A DNA stretch of 35,394 nucleotides from an uncultured Clostridia bacterium (GCA_947625765.1 CANQPP010000020.1:1-35394), one strand, 5' to 3'; shown: positions 15,230 through 23,646, counted from the stretch's first letter. Numbers and translations: made by a program. The notes: generated by a model not told the origin, from the letters alone.

Positions 15230-15460
15230 ATGCGCTGTCCCTACTGTCAGGAAGAAATGCGGCCCGGCTACATTCCCAACGGAGAACAGCCCGTTCAATG
15301 GATCCCGAACGGAGAAAGACCGTCCCACATCTCTTTTTCCGTTGCGGAAACGGGCGTTGCCCTCATCAACCAGTTCAAGCCGCTGCAGGCGAACGGATAT
15401 AGAGCGGAAGCCCATTACTGCCCAAAATGCGGGATCGCGATCGCGCCGACGAGCAAATAG
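15230..15460 (+). CDS. Small zinc-ribbon protein (DUF6487-like)
   Basis: A 76-residue protein starting MRCPYCQEEMRPGYIP. GGGAGGGG upstream of the ATG at 15230 favours this start over an upstream TTG. CPYC (residues 3-6) and CPKCG near the C-terminus form a two-pair zinc site around a hydrophobic core (QWIP, ALINQF). This arrangement matches a widespread Bacillota family of unknown function with the pattern CPYCG-x-x-M...G-x-I...A-x-x-C-x-x-C. It precedes a broken acetyltransferase and is probably transcribed from its own promoter. No role is assigned. Confidence 0.75.
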   Translation: MRCPYCQEEMRPGYIPNGEQPVQWIPNGERPSHISFSVAETGVALINQFKPLQANGYRAEAHYCPKCGIAIAPTSK

Positions 15461-15527
15461 TTGTGCTGCACAGTATCGGCGCGCAGAGCGGCCCTAACCT
15501 AATTCGGAACTTAAGGGAGTTAATCAT

Positions 15528-15858
15528 TTGCAGATAAAAACGATCGCTCCATCGGATGCTCTGTGGGAAAGGGTCGTCGTCTGCCTTGACGGGGAAAACA
15601 TCCTTGGATACTGCACCGTCGCCAGGGACGACTGCATCCCGGGCGCTCCGTACACGTCCTGCATCGGCTATGTGTTCGTGGGAGAAACGCACAGGGGCCG
15701 GCGAATGCGCCATGGGTTATCTGCGCTCCGTCGGCTTCGACCGCGTCCACATCGTCAGCGACCACGTGGACCTGTACGAAAAGTACGTTTTCACCGTGAT
15801 CGGCCGAAAAACGGCTCCGTGGGGCGAAGAAGAAAAGATCTATCTGCGCACGCTTTGA
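15528..15858 (+). pseudogene. GNAT acetyltransferase with an internal deletion and frameshift
   Basis: The first frame, from a TTG with AAGGGAG upstream, encodes MQIKTIAPSDALWERVVV, the strand DGENILGYCTVARDD, and IGYVFVGETHRGRRM, the beta4 and acetyl-CoA loop of a GNAT enzyme. The continuation, GYLRSVGFDRVHIVSD and DLYEKYVFTVIG, lies in another frame starting at about 15712. Roughly eleven residues of the helix after the RGxR loop are missing, so a deletion of about 30 bases that is not a multiple of three explains the break. The usual LYEKYGF also has Val for Gly. Both halves end as expected for one gene, so this is a recent pseudogene unless it is a sequencing error. Confidence 0.75.
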
Positions 15859-15907
15859 GAGACCCTATCCGCCGATCCGGCTTTCGATCCTTCAGGAGGC
15901 TTTTTTC

Positions 15908-16621
15908 TTGTCACACCGCCTTTCCCTCACCGGCAACCAGCTCAAATCCCTCGCCTTCTGCGCCATGGTGTTCGACCACGCGGCGCTTTTGTTCGTGCCG
16001 CATTCCTGGGATATGTATCCTTTCCTGCGGCTGCCCGGCCGCATCGCCGCGCCCATCATGTGCTACATGGTGGCGGAGGGCTTCTTCCACACCTCGAACC
16101 TGAAAAAATACCTCCTGCGGCTGCTGCTCTTCGCCCTTTTGTCCCATGTGCCCTACGCGCTGTGCTTCCGGCACGGCCTCTTTGAGACCACCAGCGTCCT
16201 GTGGAGCCTGTTTTTGGGGCTGCTGGCCTTGAGCTGCGTCCGGTCCGGCCGTCTCGCCCTCTGGCAGAAAATACTGGCTCTGCTGCTGTGCTGCGCCCTT
16301 TCCTTCTGGGCCAACTGGAACTACGTGGGCGTGTTGTGGATCGTGGGCTTTGGCCTAAACCGCGGCAATTTCCGCAGGCAGGCGCTTACCTTCTGCGCCG
16401 TGGCGGCGGCCGCGCACCTGTTCGTCAACTGCTTCTGCCTGGGGCTCCTGGTGGATGGGAACCCGCGGCTCTATCAGCTGGGCGTGTTCCTGGCCCTGCC
16501 GCTGCTTGCGCTCTACAACGGGGAGCGCGGCGGGAAGGGGAAGCTAAGCACCTGGTTCTTCTACGCGGGCTACCCGCTGCAGCTCCTGCTGCTCTGGGCC
16601 CTGCGCACCGTGTTCCCGTGA
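15908..16621 (+). CDS. TraX-family integral membrane protein
   Basis: A 237-residue polytopic membrane protein with about seven hydrophobic segments. It starts at the TTG at 15908, nine bases after AGGAGG. LKSLAFCAMVFDHAALLF near the N-terminus, with the conserved DH pair, and LPGRIAAPIMCYMVAEGF are the signature blocks of the TraX family, related to membrane acyltransferases. TraX acetylates pilin in F-type conjugation, but stand-alone homologues are common in Bacillota and are not tied to conjugation. No transfer genes are nearby. A cell-surface acylation role is possible but inferred. Confidence 0.85.
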   Translation: MSHRLSLTGNQLKSLAFCAMVFDHAALLFVPHSWDMYPFLRLPGRIAAPIMCYMVAEGFFHTSNLKKYLLRLLLFALLSHVPYALCFRHGLFETTSVLWSLFLGLLALSCVRSGRLALWQKILALLLCCALSFWANWNYVGVLWIVGFGLNRGNFRRQALTFCAVAAAAHLFVNCFCLGLLVDGNPRLYQLGVFLALPLLALYNGERGGKGKLSTWFFYAGYPLQLLLLWALRTVFP

Positions 16622-16642
16622 AGCGAGCGCACGAACTTTTTT
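16612..16642 (+). terminator. Possible terminator overlapping the traX-like stop codon
   Basis: GTTCCCGTG and CACGAAC can pair with one bulge and are followed by six T. The stem is short, so this is tentative. Confidence 0.45.
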
Positions 16643-16648
16643 CGTCTC

Positions 16649-16677
16649 TTGCCTAAGCCCGCGCTTAGGTATACAAT
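16649..16677 (+). promoter_or_regulatory. Promoter of the M42 peptidase cluster
   Basis: TTGCCT (16649-16654) and TACAAT (16672-16677) have a 17-base spacer. A perfect 7-bp palindrome occupies most of the spacer and is listed separately. The leader to the first peptidase is about 110 bases. Confidence 0.7.
16652..16669. promoter_or_regulatory. Palindrome between -35 and -10, candidate operator
   Basis: CCTAAGC (16652-16658) and GCTTAGG (16663-16669) are perfect inverted copies around CCGC. They overlap the last bases of the -35 and end two bases before the -10. A dimeric repressor bound here would block RNA polymerase. Confidence 0.5.
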
Positions 16678-16792
16678 AGGAATGGTTTTCTTTTGTATCT
16701 ATCCCAAAAGTTTCCGCTCCGCACCCCCCGGTCGGGCGTCCTTCCCGGCGGGCATCTCACGCGGAGCGCAGCAAAGGAGGTCCACGCTTTTC

Positions 16793-17824
16793 ATGGATGT
16801 AGCCAAGTTCCTGGAGGAGGTCTGCGCGCTGCCCGGCCATTCCGGCTTCGAGTCGCCGGTGGCCCAGCGCATCGCGCAGGAGTTCCGCAAATACACGCCC
16901 AACGTGCGCATCGACACCCTGGGCAACGTGCGCGGGGAAATGGGCGAAGGCGGGCCCACGGTGCTGGTCTGCGCCCACATGGACGAGATCGGCATGATCG
17001 TCACCGGCATCGAGGAGGACGGTTTCCTGCGCTTCTGGCAGATCGGCGGCATCGACCCGCGCATACTGCCCGGCAGCGAGGTCACGGTGTTCGGCCGCGA
17101 GCCCCTCTTCGGCGTCATCGGCGTCAAGCCCCCGCATTTGACGCAGGGCGCCCACAAGGCCGCCCGCATGGACGAGCTGACCATCGACTTAGGAATCCCT
17201 AAGGAGAAGGTCGAACGGCTCGTGCGCGTGGGCGATCCCATCTCCTTCCGCGTGCCCTTTACGCGCCTTATGAACGACCGCATCTCCTACAAGACGTTCG
17301 ACGACCGCGCCTGCGTGGCCTGCATGCTCGTGGCCATGGAGGAGCTCAAGAACGTCTCCCTGGGCTGCCGCGTGGTCTTTACCGCCACGGTGCAGGAGGA
17401 GGTCGGCTCCCGCGGCGCATTGGTGGCCGCCAACGACGTGCACCCGGACATGGCCGTGGCCTTCGACGTCTGCCACGCCAACATGCCCGGCGCGGACCCC
17501 TGGGACACCATGTCCATCGACAAGGTGAGCGTGGGCCAGGGCCCGACGCTGCACCCCGCCATGCTCAAGCGTTTGCTGGATACCGCCAAGCGTTTGCACG
17601 TGGACGTGCAGACGGACATCTCCAGCCGCCGCACCGCCACCGACGCGGACTCCGCCTTCATCTCCAACGAGGGCGTGCCCACCGCGCTGATCTCCCTGCC
17701 CCTGGCCTACATGCACACGATGGTGGAGACCATCAGCGAACAGAGCGCCCAGGAGGCGGGCCGCCTGCTGGCCGGTTTCCTCAAGGGCATCGACGAGAAT
17801 TGGGGGGAATGGCTATGCTACTAA
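16793..17824 (+). CDS. M42-family metallo-aminopeptidase (first of three)
   Basis: A 343-residue cytosolic peptidase of the M42 (glutamyl aminopeptidase/TET/cellulase M) family, which trims N-terminal residues from short peptides as large oligomers with two metal ions. Visible ligands are His62 and Asp64 in AHMDEIG, the bridging Asp171 in FDDRACV, the catalytic pair Glu202-Glu203 in VQEEVGSRG, Asp225 in AFDVCH, and the C-terminal His in AYMHT. The PDZ-like insert lies at about 75-165. The start (ATG 16793) was chosen for AAAGGAGG 12 bases upstream and because sequence before it resembles nothing. Its end overlaps the next gene by 10 bases. Confidence 0.95.
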   Translation: MDVAKFLEEVCALPGHSGFESPVAQRIAQEFRKYTPNVRIDTLGNVRGEMGEGGPTVLVCAHMDEIGMIVTGIEEDGFLRFWQIGGIDPRILPGSEVTVFGREPLFGVIGVKPPHLTQGAHKAARMDELTIDLGIPKEKVERLVRVGDPISFRVPFTRLMNDRISYKTFDDRACVACMLVAMEELKNVSLGCRVVFTATVQEEVGSRGALVAANDVHPDMAVAFDVCHANMPGADPWDTMSIDKVSVGQGPTLHPAMLKRLLDTAKRLHVDVQTDISSRRTATDADSAFISNEGVPTALISLPLAYMHTMVETISEQSAQEAGRLLAGFLKGIDENWGEWLCY

Positions 17825-18831
17825 AGGAACTGCTGAAATTGCGAGGCGTTTCCGGCAACGAGGGCGAGGTGCGCGCCTTCATACTGGAGAAGGCCCGTCC
17901 CCTGGCCGACCGCGTGCTGGTGGACGCCCTGGGCAGCGTGCTGGCCTGGAAGGATTCCAAGAAGAAAAACGCCAAGACCGTGATGCTGGCCGCCCACATG
18001 GACGAGGTGGGCTTCATCGTGCAGTACGTGCGCGAGGACGGCCTGCTGCGCTACCTGCCCGTGGGCAGCGTGGACCCCGCGGTCTGCGTCTCCAAGCGGG
18101 TGCTGGTGGGGCCGGATCTGGTCCCGGGCGTCTTGGGTTCCAAGGCCGTGCACCTGCAGGAGCCCGAGGAGCGCACCCATCCCTTCACCCACGACAACCT
18201 CTTTATCGACATAGGCGCCAAGGATAAGAAGGACGCCCTCACCAAGGTCAAGCCCGGCGACTTCGTGAGCTTCGACGGCCCCATCGTGGAGTTTGGCGAC
18301 GGCTTCATCAAGTCCCGCGCTTTGGACGACCGCGTGGGCTGCTCCGTGCTGCTGGAGCTGCTCAAGGGCGAGTACGACGTGAACCTCTGCTGCGCCTTCA
18401 CCGTGCAGGAGGAGATCGGCCTAAACGGCGCTCTGGTCAGCTCCCGCCGCGTGGACCCCGACTTCGGCATCGCCTTTGAGGGCACCACCGCCAACGACAC
18501 CCCCGGCGCGCGCGTGCACGAGGAGATCTGCACCTTAGGCAAGGGTCCCACCGTCTCCTTCATGGACAACTCCTCCCTGGCCAACCCCGCCCTCTTTGCC
18601 CACCTCTGCCATGTGGCCGAGGAAAAGGGCCTGCCCTGGCAGATCAAGCGCGGCGTGGCCGGCGGCAACGACGCCGGCGCGATGCAGCGGGCCAACAAGG
18701 GCGTGGCCACGGCGGTCATCTCCGTGCCCTGCCGCTACATCCACTCCCCCGCCTCCGTCTGCTGCCTAAAGGACGTGGAGGCCGCCGCCGCCCTGGGCCG
18801 CGCCTTCCTAGAGAGCGCGGGCAGCCTGTAA
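17815..18831 (+). CDS. M42-family metallo-aminopeptidase (second of three)
   Basis: 338 residues from the ATG at 17815, which has GGGGGG eight bases upstream inside the preceding gene. An ATG at 17809 is too close to that site. Metal ligands are His61 and Asp63 in AHMDEVG, Asp172 in LDDRVGC, and Glu199-Glu200 in VQEEIGLNG; IHSP near the C-terminus supplies the final His. It differs clearly from its neighbours, with a longer insert containing LQEPEERTHPFTHDN, so the tandem set is not a recent duplication. Different M42 paralogues prefer different side chains, so three together would broaden peptide use. Confidence 0.95.
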   Translation: MLLKELLKLRGVSGNEGEVRAFILEKARPLADRVLVDALGSVLAWKDSKKKNAKTVMLAAHMDEVGFIVQYVREDGLLRYLPVGSVDPAVCVSKRVLVGPDLVPGVLGSKAVHLQEPEERTHPFTHDNLFIDIGAKDKKDALTKVKPGDFVSFDGPIVEFGDGFIKSRALDDRVGCSVLLELLKGEYDVNLCCAFTVQEEIGLNGALVSSRRVDPDFGIAFEGTTANDTPGARVHEEICTLGKGPTVSFMDNSSLANPALFAHLCHVAEEKGLPWQIKRGVAGGNDAGAMQRANKGVATAVISVPCRYIHSPASVCCLKDVEAAAALGRAFLESAGSL

Positions 18832-18887
18832 GCCCGAAAAAACCCCGATACTTTCCATAAAGAGAGAAATCAAAAGGAGATACGATC

Positions 18888-19877
18888 ATGGTCAAAGATA
18901 CGCTTCTGAAACTGCTGGCCGTGCCCGGCCCCACCGGCTTTGAGGGCGCCTGCGCCAGCCTGATCGAAAAGGAGATCGCGCCTTACGTGGACGAGATCCG
19001 CCGCGACGTGATGGGCAACCTCATCTGCGTCAAGCACGGCAAGGCCAACGGCCGCAAGATCATGCTCTCCGCCCACATGGACGAGATCGGCTTCATCGTC
19101 ACCGGCATCGAGGACGACGGCTTCCTGCGCGTGATGGCGCTGGGCGGCATCCACTTCGAGCAGATGCTTGCCTGCCACGTGACGCTCAAGTCCGGCGCGC
19201 AGGGCGTGGTCTTCGCCGAGGGCGGACACGCGCCCGGCACCCCCGTGAACGCCGCCCGCCTGTTCCTGGACATCGGCGCCTCCACCAAGGAGGAGGCCCA
19301 AACAAGGGCCGCCATCGGCGACTGGGCCGTGGTCCGTCCGCAGGTGTCCGATATGGGCGATCGCGTCGCCTCCCCCTACATGGACGACCGCGCCGGCTGC
19401 GCCGTGCTTCTGGAGGCGGTCAAGCTGGTCAAGGAGAGCGACAACGAGATCTACGCGGTGTTCTCCACCCAGGAGGAGGTCGGCCTGCGCGGCGCGCGCA
19501 CGGCTGCCTTCGCCATCCAGCCCGACATGGGCATCGCCCTGGACGTGACCATCGCCGACGACTACCCCATGGCCAAAAAGCGCGTGACCACCTCCCAGCT
19601 GGGCAAGGGCGCGGCCATCAAGGTCATGGACCGCAGCTCCATCTCCCACCCGGCGGTGAAGGACGCCATGGAGGAGGCCGCCAAGAAGGCCGGCGTTCCC
19701 TACCAGTTCGAGGTGCTGACCGCGGGCGGCACCGACGCGGGCGCCATCCACCTGACCGGCGGCGGCGTGCCCTCCGGCACGCTGTCCATCCCCTGCCGCT
19801 ACGTCCACGCCCCCTGTGAGACGGTGGACGTGCGCGACCTGGAGGCCTGCGTAAAGCTCCTGGCCGCCATGCTGTAA
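18888..19877 (+). CDS. M42-family metallo-aminopeptidase (third of three)
   Basis: 329 residues with AAAAGGAG before the ATG. Ligands are His63 and Asp65 in AHMDEIG, Asp167 in MDDRAGC, Glu196-Glu197 in TQEEVGLRG, Asp in ALDVTIADD, and the C-terminal His in YVHAP. The GGTDAG block is the usual one in active members. It follows the second paralogue by 56 bases and is closed by a strong terminator, so the three probably form one operon controlled by the promoter at 16649. Confidence 0.95.
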   Translation: MVKDTLLKLLAVPGPTGFEGACASLIEKEIAPYVDEIRRDVMGNLICVKHGKANGRKIMLSAHMDEIGFIVTGIEDDGFLRVMALGGIHFEQMLACHVTLKSGAQGVVFAEGGHAPGTPVNAARLFLDIGASTKEEAQTRAAIGDWAVVRPQVSDMGDRVASPYMDDRAGCAVLLEAVKLVKESDNEIYAVFSTQEEVGLRGARTAAFAIQPDMGIALDVTIADDYPMAKKRVTTSQLGKGAAIKVMDRSSISHPAVKDAMEEAAKKAGVPYQFEVLTAGGTDAGAIHLTGGGVPSGTLSIPCRYVHAPCETVDVRDLEACVKLLAAML

Positions 19878-19899
19878 GGCCTTAACTCTCGCATCTTCC

Positions 19900-19948
19900 C
19901 CGTTCCCGCGCGGCCCTTTTTCGCCCTGCGCGGGAACGGCTTTTCTCT
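19900..19948 (+). terminator. Terminator of the M42 operon
   Basis: A 12-bp stem (CCGTTCCCGCGC, 19900-19911, with 19928-19939) is followed by CTTTTCTC, 22 bases after the last peptidase. Confidence 0.85.
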
Positions 19949-19982
19949 GCGGCCCAGACCTGTATAGAAAGGAGCCTGCCCC

Positions 19983-21032
19983 ATGCCCAAGAAACGCGGT
20001 CGGGACGGCGACGCGCCACGCGCGCCCTTCGCCTCGCCCCTGGTCTGCGCCGTCCTGTTCGCGGCGCTGCTGTTCCTCGTCACGGCCCTGGCGCTGGAGG
20101 GGGACTTAGGCTCCTTCCTGTACGGCATGGCCCCGACCGACGCGCCGGTCTCCACACAGGCGCCCGTCCCGGCGGAAACGCTGCCCGCCTCGTCCGGGGC
20201 CGTCCCGACGGAAACGCCGGAAGCAAGCCCCGCTTTGAGCCCTTCGCCCGGCCCGTCGGATGAACAGGCCCCCGCGGAGACGGGCTTCCAGATGCACGTC
20301 CTGCGGGTTGGCAAGGCCGACTGCCTGCTCCTGTGCTGCGACGGGCAGACCATGCTGGTGGACGGGGGCAACACCGAGGACGAGGACTACATCAAGGCCT
20401 ATCTGGACGCCCGCGGGATCGAGCGGCTGGACTATGTGATAAACACCCACCCCCACGAGGACCACTTAGGCGCTTTGGACCAGATCGTCCGCGCCTATCC
20501 CGTGGGGCAGGCCTTCCTCTCGCCCAAGACGCACACCACCCGCCACTACGAGCAGCTGCTGGACGCGCTGGACGACTGTAACGTGCCCGTTTCCATCCCC
20601 GAGCCCGGCGATACGCTCGCCTTCGGCGGCTCCACCATCACCTTCCTCTCCCCCGAGCCGGACGCGGACTTCGGCGAGGAGATCAACAACTGGTCCATCG
20701 TGTTCCTTCTGGAATACGGCCGCCACCGCTTCCTGTTCATGGGCGACGCGGAGTCGAAGGCCGAGTCCGCCCTGCGCGACGGCCCCTTCGACCTGTCTGC
20801 CGATGTGCTCAAAGTGGGCCACCACGGCAGCAACACCTCCTCCAAGCAGCGCTTTCTGGAAAAGGTCTCCCCGCGCTATGCCGTCATCACCTGCGACAAG
20901 GAGGAGGAAAAGGGCGAGCCCAGCGACAAGGTGCTTTCCCGCCTGCAGGAGCTGGACGTGAAGATCTACCGCACCGACGAGGACGGGGACGTGGTCATCC
21001 GCTCCGACGGACAGACACTGTTCCTGCCCTGA
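19983..21032 (+). CDS. Membrane-anchored metallo-beta-lactamase-fold protein (ComEC C-terminal-like)
   Basis: A 349-residue protein. It has a basic N-terminus, one membrane segment (about 18-37), a Pro/Thr/Ser-rich linker (48-98) and an extracytoplasmic metallo-beta-lactamase domain (100-349). The domain has the strand MLVDGGNTEDED, the metal motif HPHEDH (156-161), FLFMGDAESKAE and the downstream LKVGHHGSNTSS. This is the arrangement of the C-terminal domain of ComEC/Rec2 and related stand-alone secreted proteins, some of which are nucleases or phosphodiesterases. The ComEC membrane channel itself is absent. The linker places the domain outside the membrane, so DNA or phosphodiester scavenging at the cell surface is an inference. 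Confidence 0.88.
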   Translation: MPKKRGRDGDAPRAPFASPLVCAVLFAALLFLVTALALEGDLGSFLYGMAPTDAPVSTQAPVPAETLPASSGAVPTETPEASPALSPSPGPSDEQAPAETGFQMHVLRVGKADCLLLCCDGQTMLVDGGNTEDEDYIKAYLDARGIERLDYVINTHPHEDHLGALDQIVRAYPVGQAFLSPKTHTTRHYEQLLDALDDCNVPVSIPEPGDTLAFGGSTITFLSPEPDADFGEEINNWSIVFLLEYGRHRFLFMGDAESKAESALRDGPFDLSADVLKVGHHGSNTSSKQRFLEKVSPRYAVITCDKEEEKGEPSDKVLSRLQELDVKIYRTDEDGDVVIRSDGQTLFLP

Positions 21033-21120
21033 CAGTCTGTTTCCGCGCCCCTTTCAACGCGTTTCGTCGTTCCGCTTGGCGGTCTCTGTCAAAAAATCTT
21101 CTGTTTTTGTTAAGGGGCGA

Positions 21121-21149
21121 TTGATTTTTTATATTCTTAGCACTATAAT
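21121..21149 (+). promoter_or_regulatory. Promoter of the MarR regulator gene
   Basis: TTGATT (21121-21126) and a perfect TATAAT (21144-21149) have a 17-base spacer, 72 bases before the ATG. A TCCGGC/GCCGGA inverted pair (about 21173-21193) lies in the leader and could be a binding site for the regulator itself. Confidence 0.8.
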
Positions 21150-21220
21150 AATATACATATCGGATAGAGTATTTCCGGCCCTTGGGCAGCCGGATATCTT
21201 CGGGAAAGGAGGGTGTTCTT

Positions 21221-21685
21221 ATGCCGCGCAGAAAATCCGTCAACAAGGAAATGGTGGAGCAGGTGGCCAAGACCACCTTCGACGTTTTACCCATGCTGAA
21301 AAAGCGCCTTTTGCGCATGGACGTGGTGCAGGCGGAGCACAACGTGCCCATGTCCCACGTGCAGGTGCTGACCATGCTGGGCGAAACGGGCGTGATGACC
21401 GTCTCGGAGATCAGCCAGCGCCTGGGCATCTCCAAGCCCAACATCACCCCCCTGATCGACCGCCTGATCTCGGAGGGCTACGTGGAGCGCCGCCGCGACG
21501 AGTCCGACCGCCGCGTGGTGAAGGTGGTGCTGCTGCCCGAGGGCGAGGAGCGCTTCTCCGCCATCCGCGAGACCATCGTGCGCCAGGCCATGCGCTGGGT
21601 GGCCACCATACCCGACAAGGACTTCTACGAGCTGGAACGCTCGCTCAACTCCATCGTGCGCATCCTGAGCCAGGTGGAACAATAA
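21221..21685 (+). CDS. MarR-family transcriptional regulator
   Basis: A 154-residue winged-helix regulator. The N-terminal dimerisation helix is followed by MSHVQVLTMLGETGVMTVSE, the recognition region LGISKPNITPLIDRLISEGY and the wing YVERRRDESDRRVVKV, which has the family's Asp-x-Arg core. The ATG at 21221 has AAAGGAGGG nine bases upstream, better than the upstream TTG frame extension. It stands alone between its own promoter and terminator, so its targets are unknown; autoregulation is common in the family. The ECF operon next to it and the metallo-beta-lactamase gene before it are possible but unsupported targets. Confidence 0.9.
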   Translation: MPRRKSVNKEMVEQVAKTTFDVLPMLKKRLLRMDVVQAEHNVPMSHVQVLTMLGETGVMTVSEISQRLGISKPNITPLIDRLISEGYVERRRDESDRRVVKVVLLPEGEERFSAIRETIVRQAMRWVATIPDKDFYELERSLNSIVRILSQVEQ

Positions 21686-21731
21686 ACTTACCTTGTTTGC
21701 CATTTTCTTTTTTCCTTATCTTTTTCCACTC

Positions 21732-21765
21732 CCCCCGCGCCCGCAGGCCCGGGGCTTTTCTTTTG
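21732..21765 (+). terminator. Probable terminator after the MarR gene
   Basis: A G-C rich imperfect hairpin (CCCCG...CGGGG) is followed by CTTTTCTTTT, about 50 bases after the stop. The remaining 200 bases before ecfA1 show only a weak candidate -10 (TATGAT at 21927-21932) and no clear -35. Confidence 0.55.
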
Positions 21766-21973
21766 CCTGTACGATTCCAAAAAACGTTGCCGCCGCCTTT
21801 CTCGAAAGATACACAAAAAAACATTTCCAACGTAAACGGAGCAAACGCCCTTTCCCGCAGGGGCGGCGATGGATAGATGCGCCACATTTTAACCCGAACG
21901 CACTTTTTCCGCGCCCTTCTTCGTGCTATGATGAAAGACACATTTTGTAAGAAACGAGGTCTATTTTCAGGGA

Positions 21974-22801
21974 ATGGAGATCATACGCGCCGAAAACCTG
22001 CGCTTTACCTATGAAGGGGCCGAGACGCCCGCCGTGGACGGCGTGAGTCTTTCCATCAAGAAGGGCGAATGGATCGCCGTGGTGGGCCACAACGGCTCCG
22101 GCAAATCCACGTTCATAAAGCTGTTAAACGGCCTGTTCCTGCCCTCGGAGGGGAAGGTGCTGGTGAACGGCCTGGACACCGCGGACGAAAAGACCATCTG
22201 GGACATCCGCCGCCGGGTGGGCATGGTGTTCCAGAACCCGGACAACCAGCTGGTGGCCACCATCGTGGAGGAGGACGTGGCCTTCGGGCTGGAGAACCTG
22301 GGCGTTGAGCCTTTGGAGATCCAGCGCCGCGTCCGCGAGGCCCTGCGCCGCGTGGGCATGGAGGCCTTCGCCGGGGCCGCGCCGCACAACCTGTCCGGCG
22401 GGCAGAAGCAGCGCGTGGCCATCGCGGGCATACTGGCCATGGAGCCGGAGGTGCTGCTGATGGACGAGCCCACCGCCATGCTGGACCCCTCCGGCAGGCG
22501 GGAGGTCATGCGGACCGTGCGCGAATTGCACGAGCAGCAGGGCATCACCGTGGTCCACGTGACGCACTTCATGCAGGAGGCGCTGCTGGCCGACCGCGTG
22601 CTGGTGATGGAGCAGGGCCGCATCGCCGAGGAGGCCGCTCCCCGGCAGCTGTTTACCGACGTGGAGAGGCTTAAAAAACTGGGCCTAGACGCCCCGCCCA
22701 TGGCCCTGCTGGCCCACGAGCTGCGCGCCCAGGGGATGGAACTGCCCCAGGGGATCATGACTGTGGAAGAGATGGTGAACGCCCTATGCCCGTTGCTGTA
22801 A
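21974..22801 (+). CDS. ecfA1: ECF transporter ATPase, A1 subunit
   Basis: One of the two ATPases of the energising module of group II ECF transporters, which power vitamin and metal uptake through interchangeable S components. The 275 residues carry Walker A GHNGSGKST (38-46), the Q-loop in MVFQNPDNQ, signature LSGGQKQR (140-147), Walker B LLMDEPTAMLD (161-171) and the switch His in VTHFMQEA. The Q-loop FQNPDNQ and C-terminal domain are those of EcfA1. No S component is nearby, as expected for a shared module. Its last 16 bases overlap ecfA2. Confidence 0.95.
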   Translation: MEIIRAENLRFTYEGAETPAVDGVSLSIKKGEWIAVVGHNGSGKSTFIKLLNGLFLPSEGKVLVNGLDTADEKTIWDIRRRVGMVFQNPDNQLVATIVEEDVAFGLENLGVEPLEIQRRVREALRRVGMEAFAGAAPHNLSGGQKQRVAIAGILAMEPEVLLMDEPTAMLDPSGRREVMRTVRELHEQQGITVVHVTHFMQEALLADRVLVMEQGRIAEEAAPRQLFTDVERLKKLGLDAPPMALLAHELRAQGMELPQGIMTVEEMVNALCPLL

Positions 22802-23646
22802 AGGAATTGGGCCACGTCTACATGGCGGGAACGCCGCTGGAGTCCGTGGCCCTAAAGGATATGAGCTTTACCATCCAGGACGGCGAGTTCGTGGGCATCA
22901 TCGGCCACACGGGCAGCGGCAAGTCCACGCTGATCCAGCACTTGAACGGCCTCATCAAGCCCGACACCGGCACGGTGATCGTGGACGAGATCGACTTGAG
23001 CGACAAGAACGCGAACCTCAAGGAGGTCCGCCGCCGGGTGGGCCTCGTGTTCCAGTACCCCGAGTACCAGCTCTTCGAGGAGACCGTGGCCCAGGACATC
23101 GGCTTCGGCCCCCGGAACCTGGGGCTTTCAAAAGAGGAGATCGACCGCCGCGTGCGCGCCGCCGTCGCGGACGTGGGCCTGCCCGAAAGCTGCCTGGAGC
23201 GCTCCCCCTTCGACCTCTCCGGCGGGCAGAAGCGCCGCGTGGCCATCGCGGGCGTGCTGGCCATGGAGCCCAGCGTGCTCATACTCGACGAGCCCACCGC
23301 CGGGCTGGACCCCACCGGCCGCGAGGAGATCCTTTCCCTCACCGCCAAGTGGCGGCAGGGCGGCCGCACCATCGTGATGGTCTCCCACTCCATGGACGAC
23401 GTCGCCCGCTACGCGGACCGCATCCTGGTGCTCAACCAGGGCCGCCTGGCCATGCAGGGCACGCCCCGGCAGGTGTTCTCCCGCCAGCGCGAGCTGGTCA
23501 AGATGGGCCTGGACGTGCCGGAGGTGTCCAAGCTCTGCGCCGCCCTGCGCGAGCGCGGCTTCGACCTGCCGGACGGCATGTACGACCTAAAGGAGATGGA
23601 GCGCGCCATCCTGCAGCGCGTGAAGGGAGGGAAGGAAACTTGCTAG
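22786..23646 (+). CDS. ecfA2: ECF transporter ATPase, A2 subunit
   Basis: A 286-residue partner of EcfA1. It has Walker A GHTGSGKST (40-48), Q-loop VFQYPEYQLFEET (typical of EcfA2), signature LSGGQKRR (144-151), Walker B LILDEPTAGLD (165-175) and the switch His in VSHSMDD. A1 and A2 form a heterodimer that couples ATP hydrolysis to EcfT. The start lies inside ecfA1, and the end overlaps ecfT by seven bases, so the three genes are translationally coupled. Confidence 0.96.
   Translation: MPVAVKELGHVYMAGTPLESVALKDMSFTIQDGEFVGIIGHTGSGKSTLIQHLNGLIKPDTGTVIVDEIDLSDKNANLKEVRRRVGLVFQYPEYQLFEETVAQDIGFGPRNLGLSKEEIDRRVRAAVADVGLPESCLERSPFDLSGGQKRRVAIAGVLAMEPSVLILDEPTAGLDPTGREEILSLTAKWRQGGRTIVMVSHSMDDVARYADRILVLNQGRLAMQGTPRQVFSRQRELVKMGLDVPEVSKLCAALRERGFDLPDGMYDLKEMERAILQRVKGGKETC

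Noticed and set aside
15908-16621. TraX-like gene as evidence of a conjugative element
   Set aside because: Stand-alone TraX homologues are common in Bacillota chromosomes, and no other transfer gene is present.
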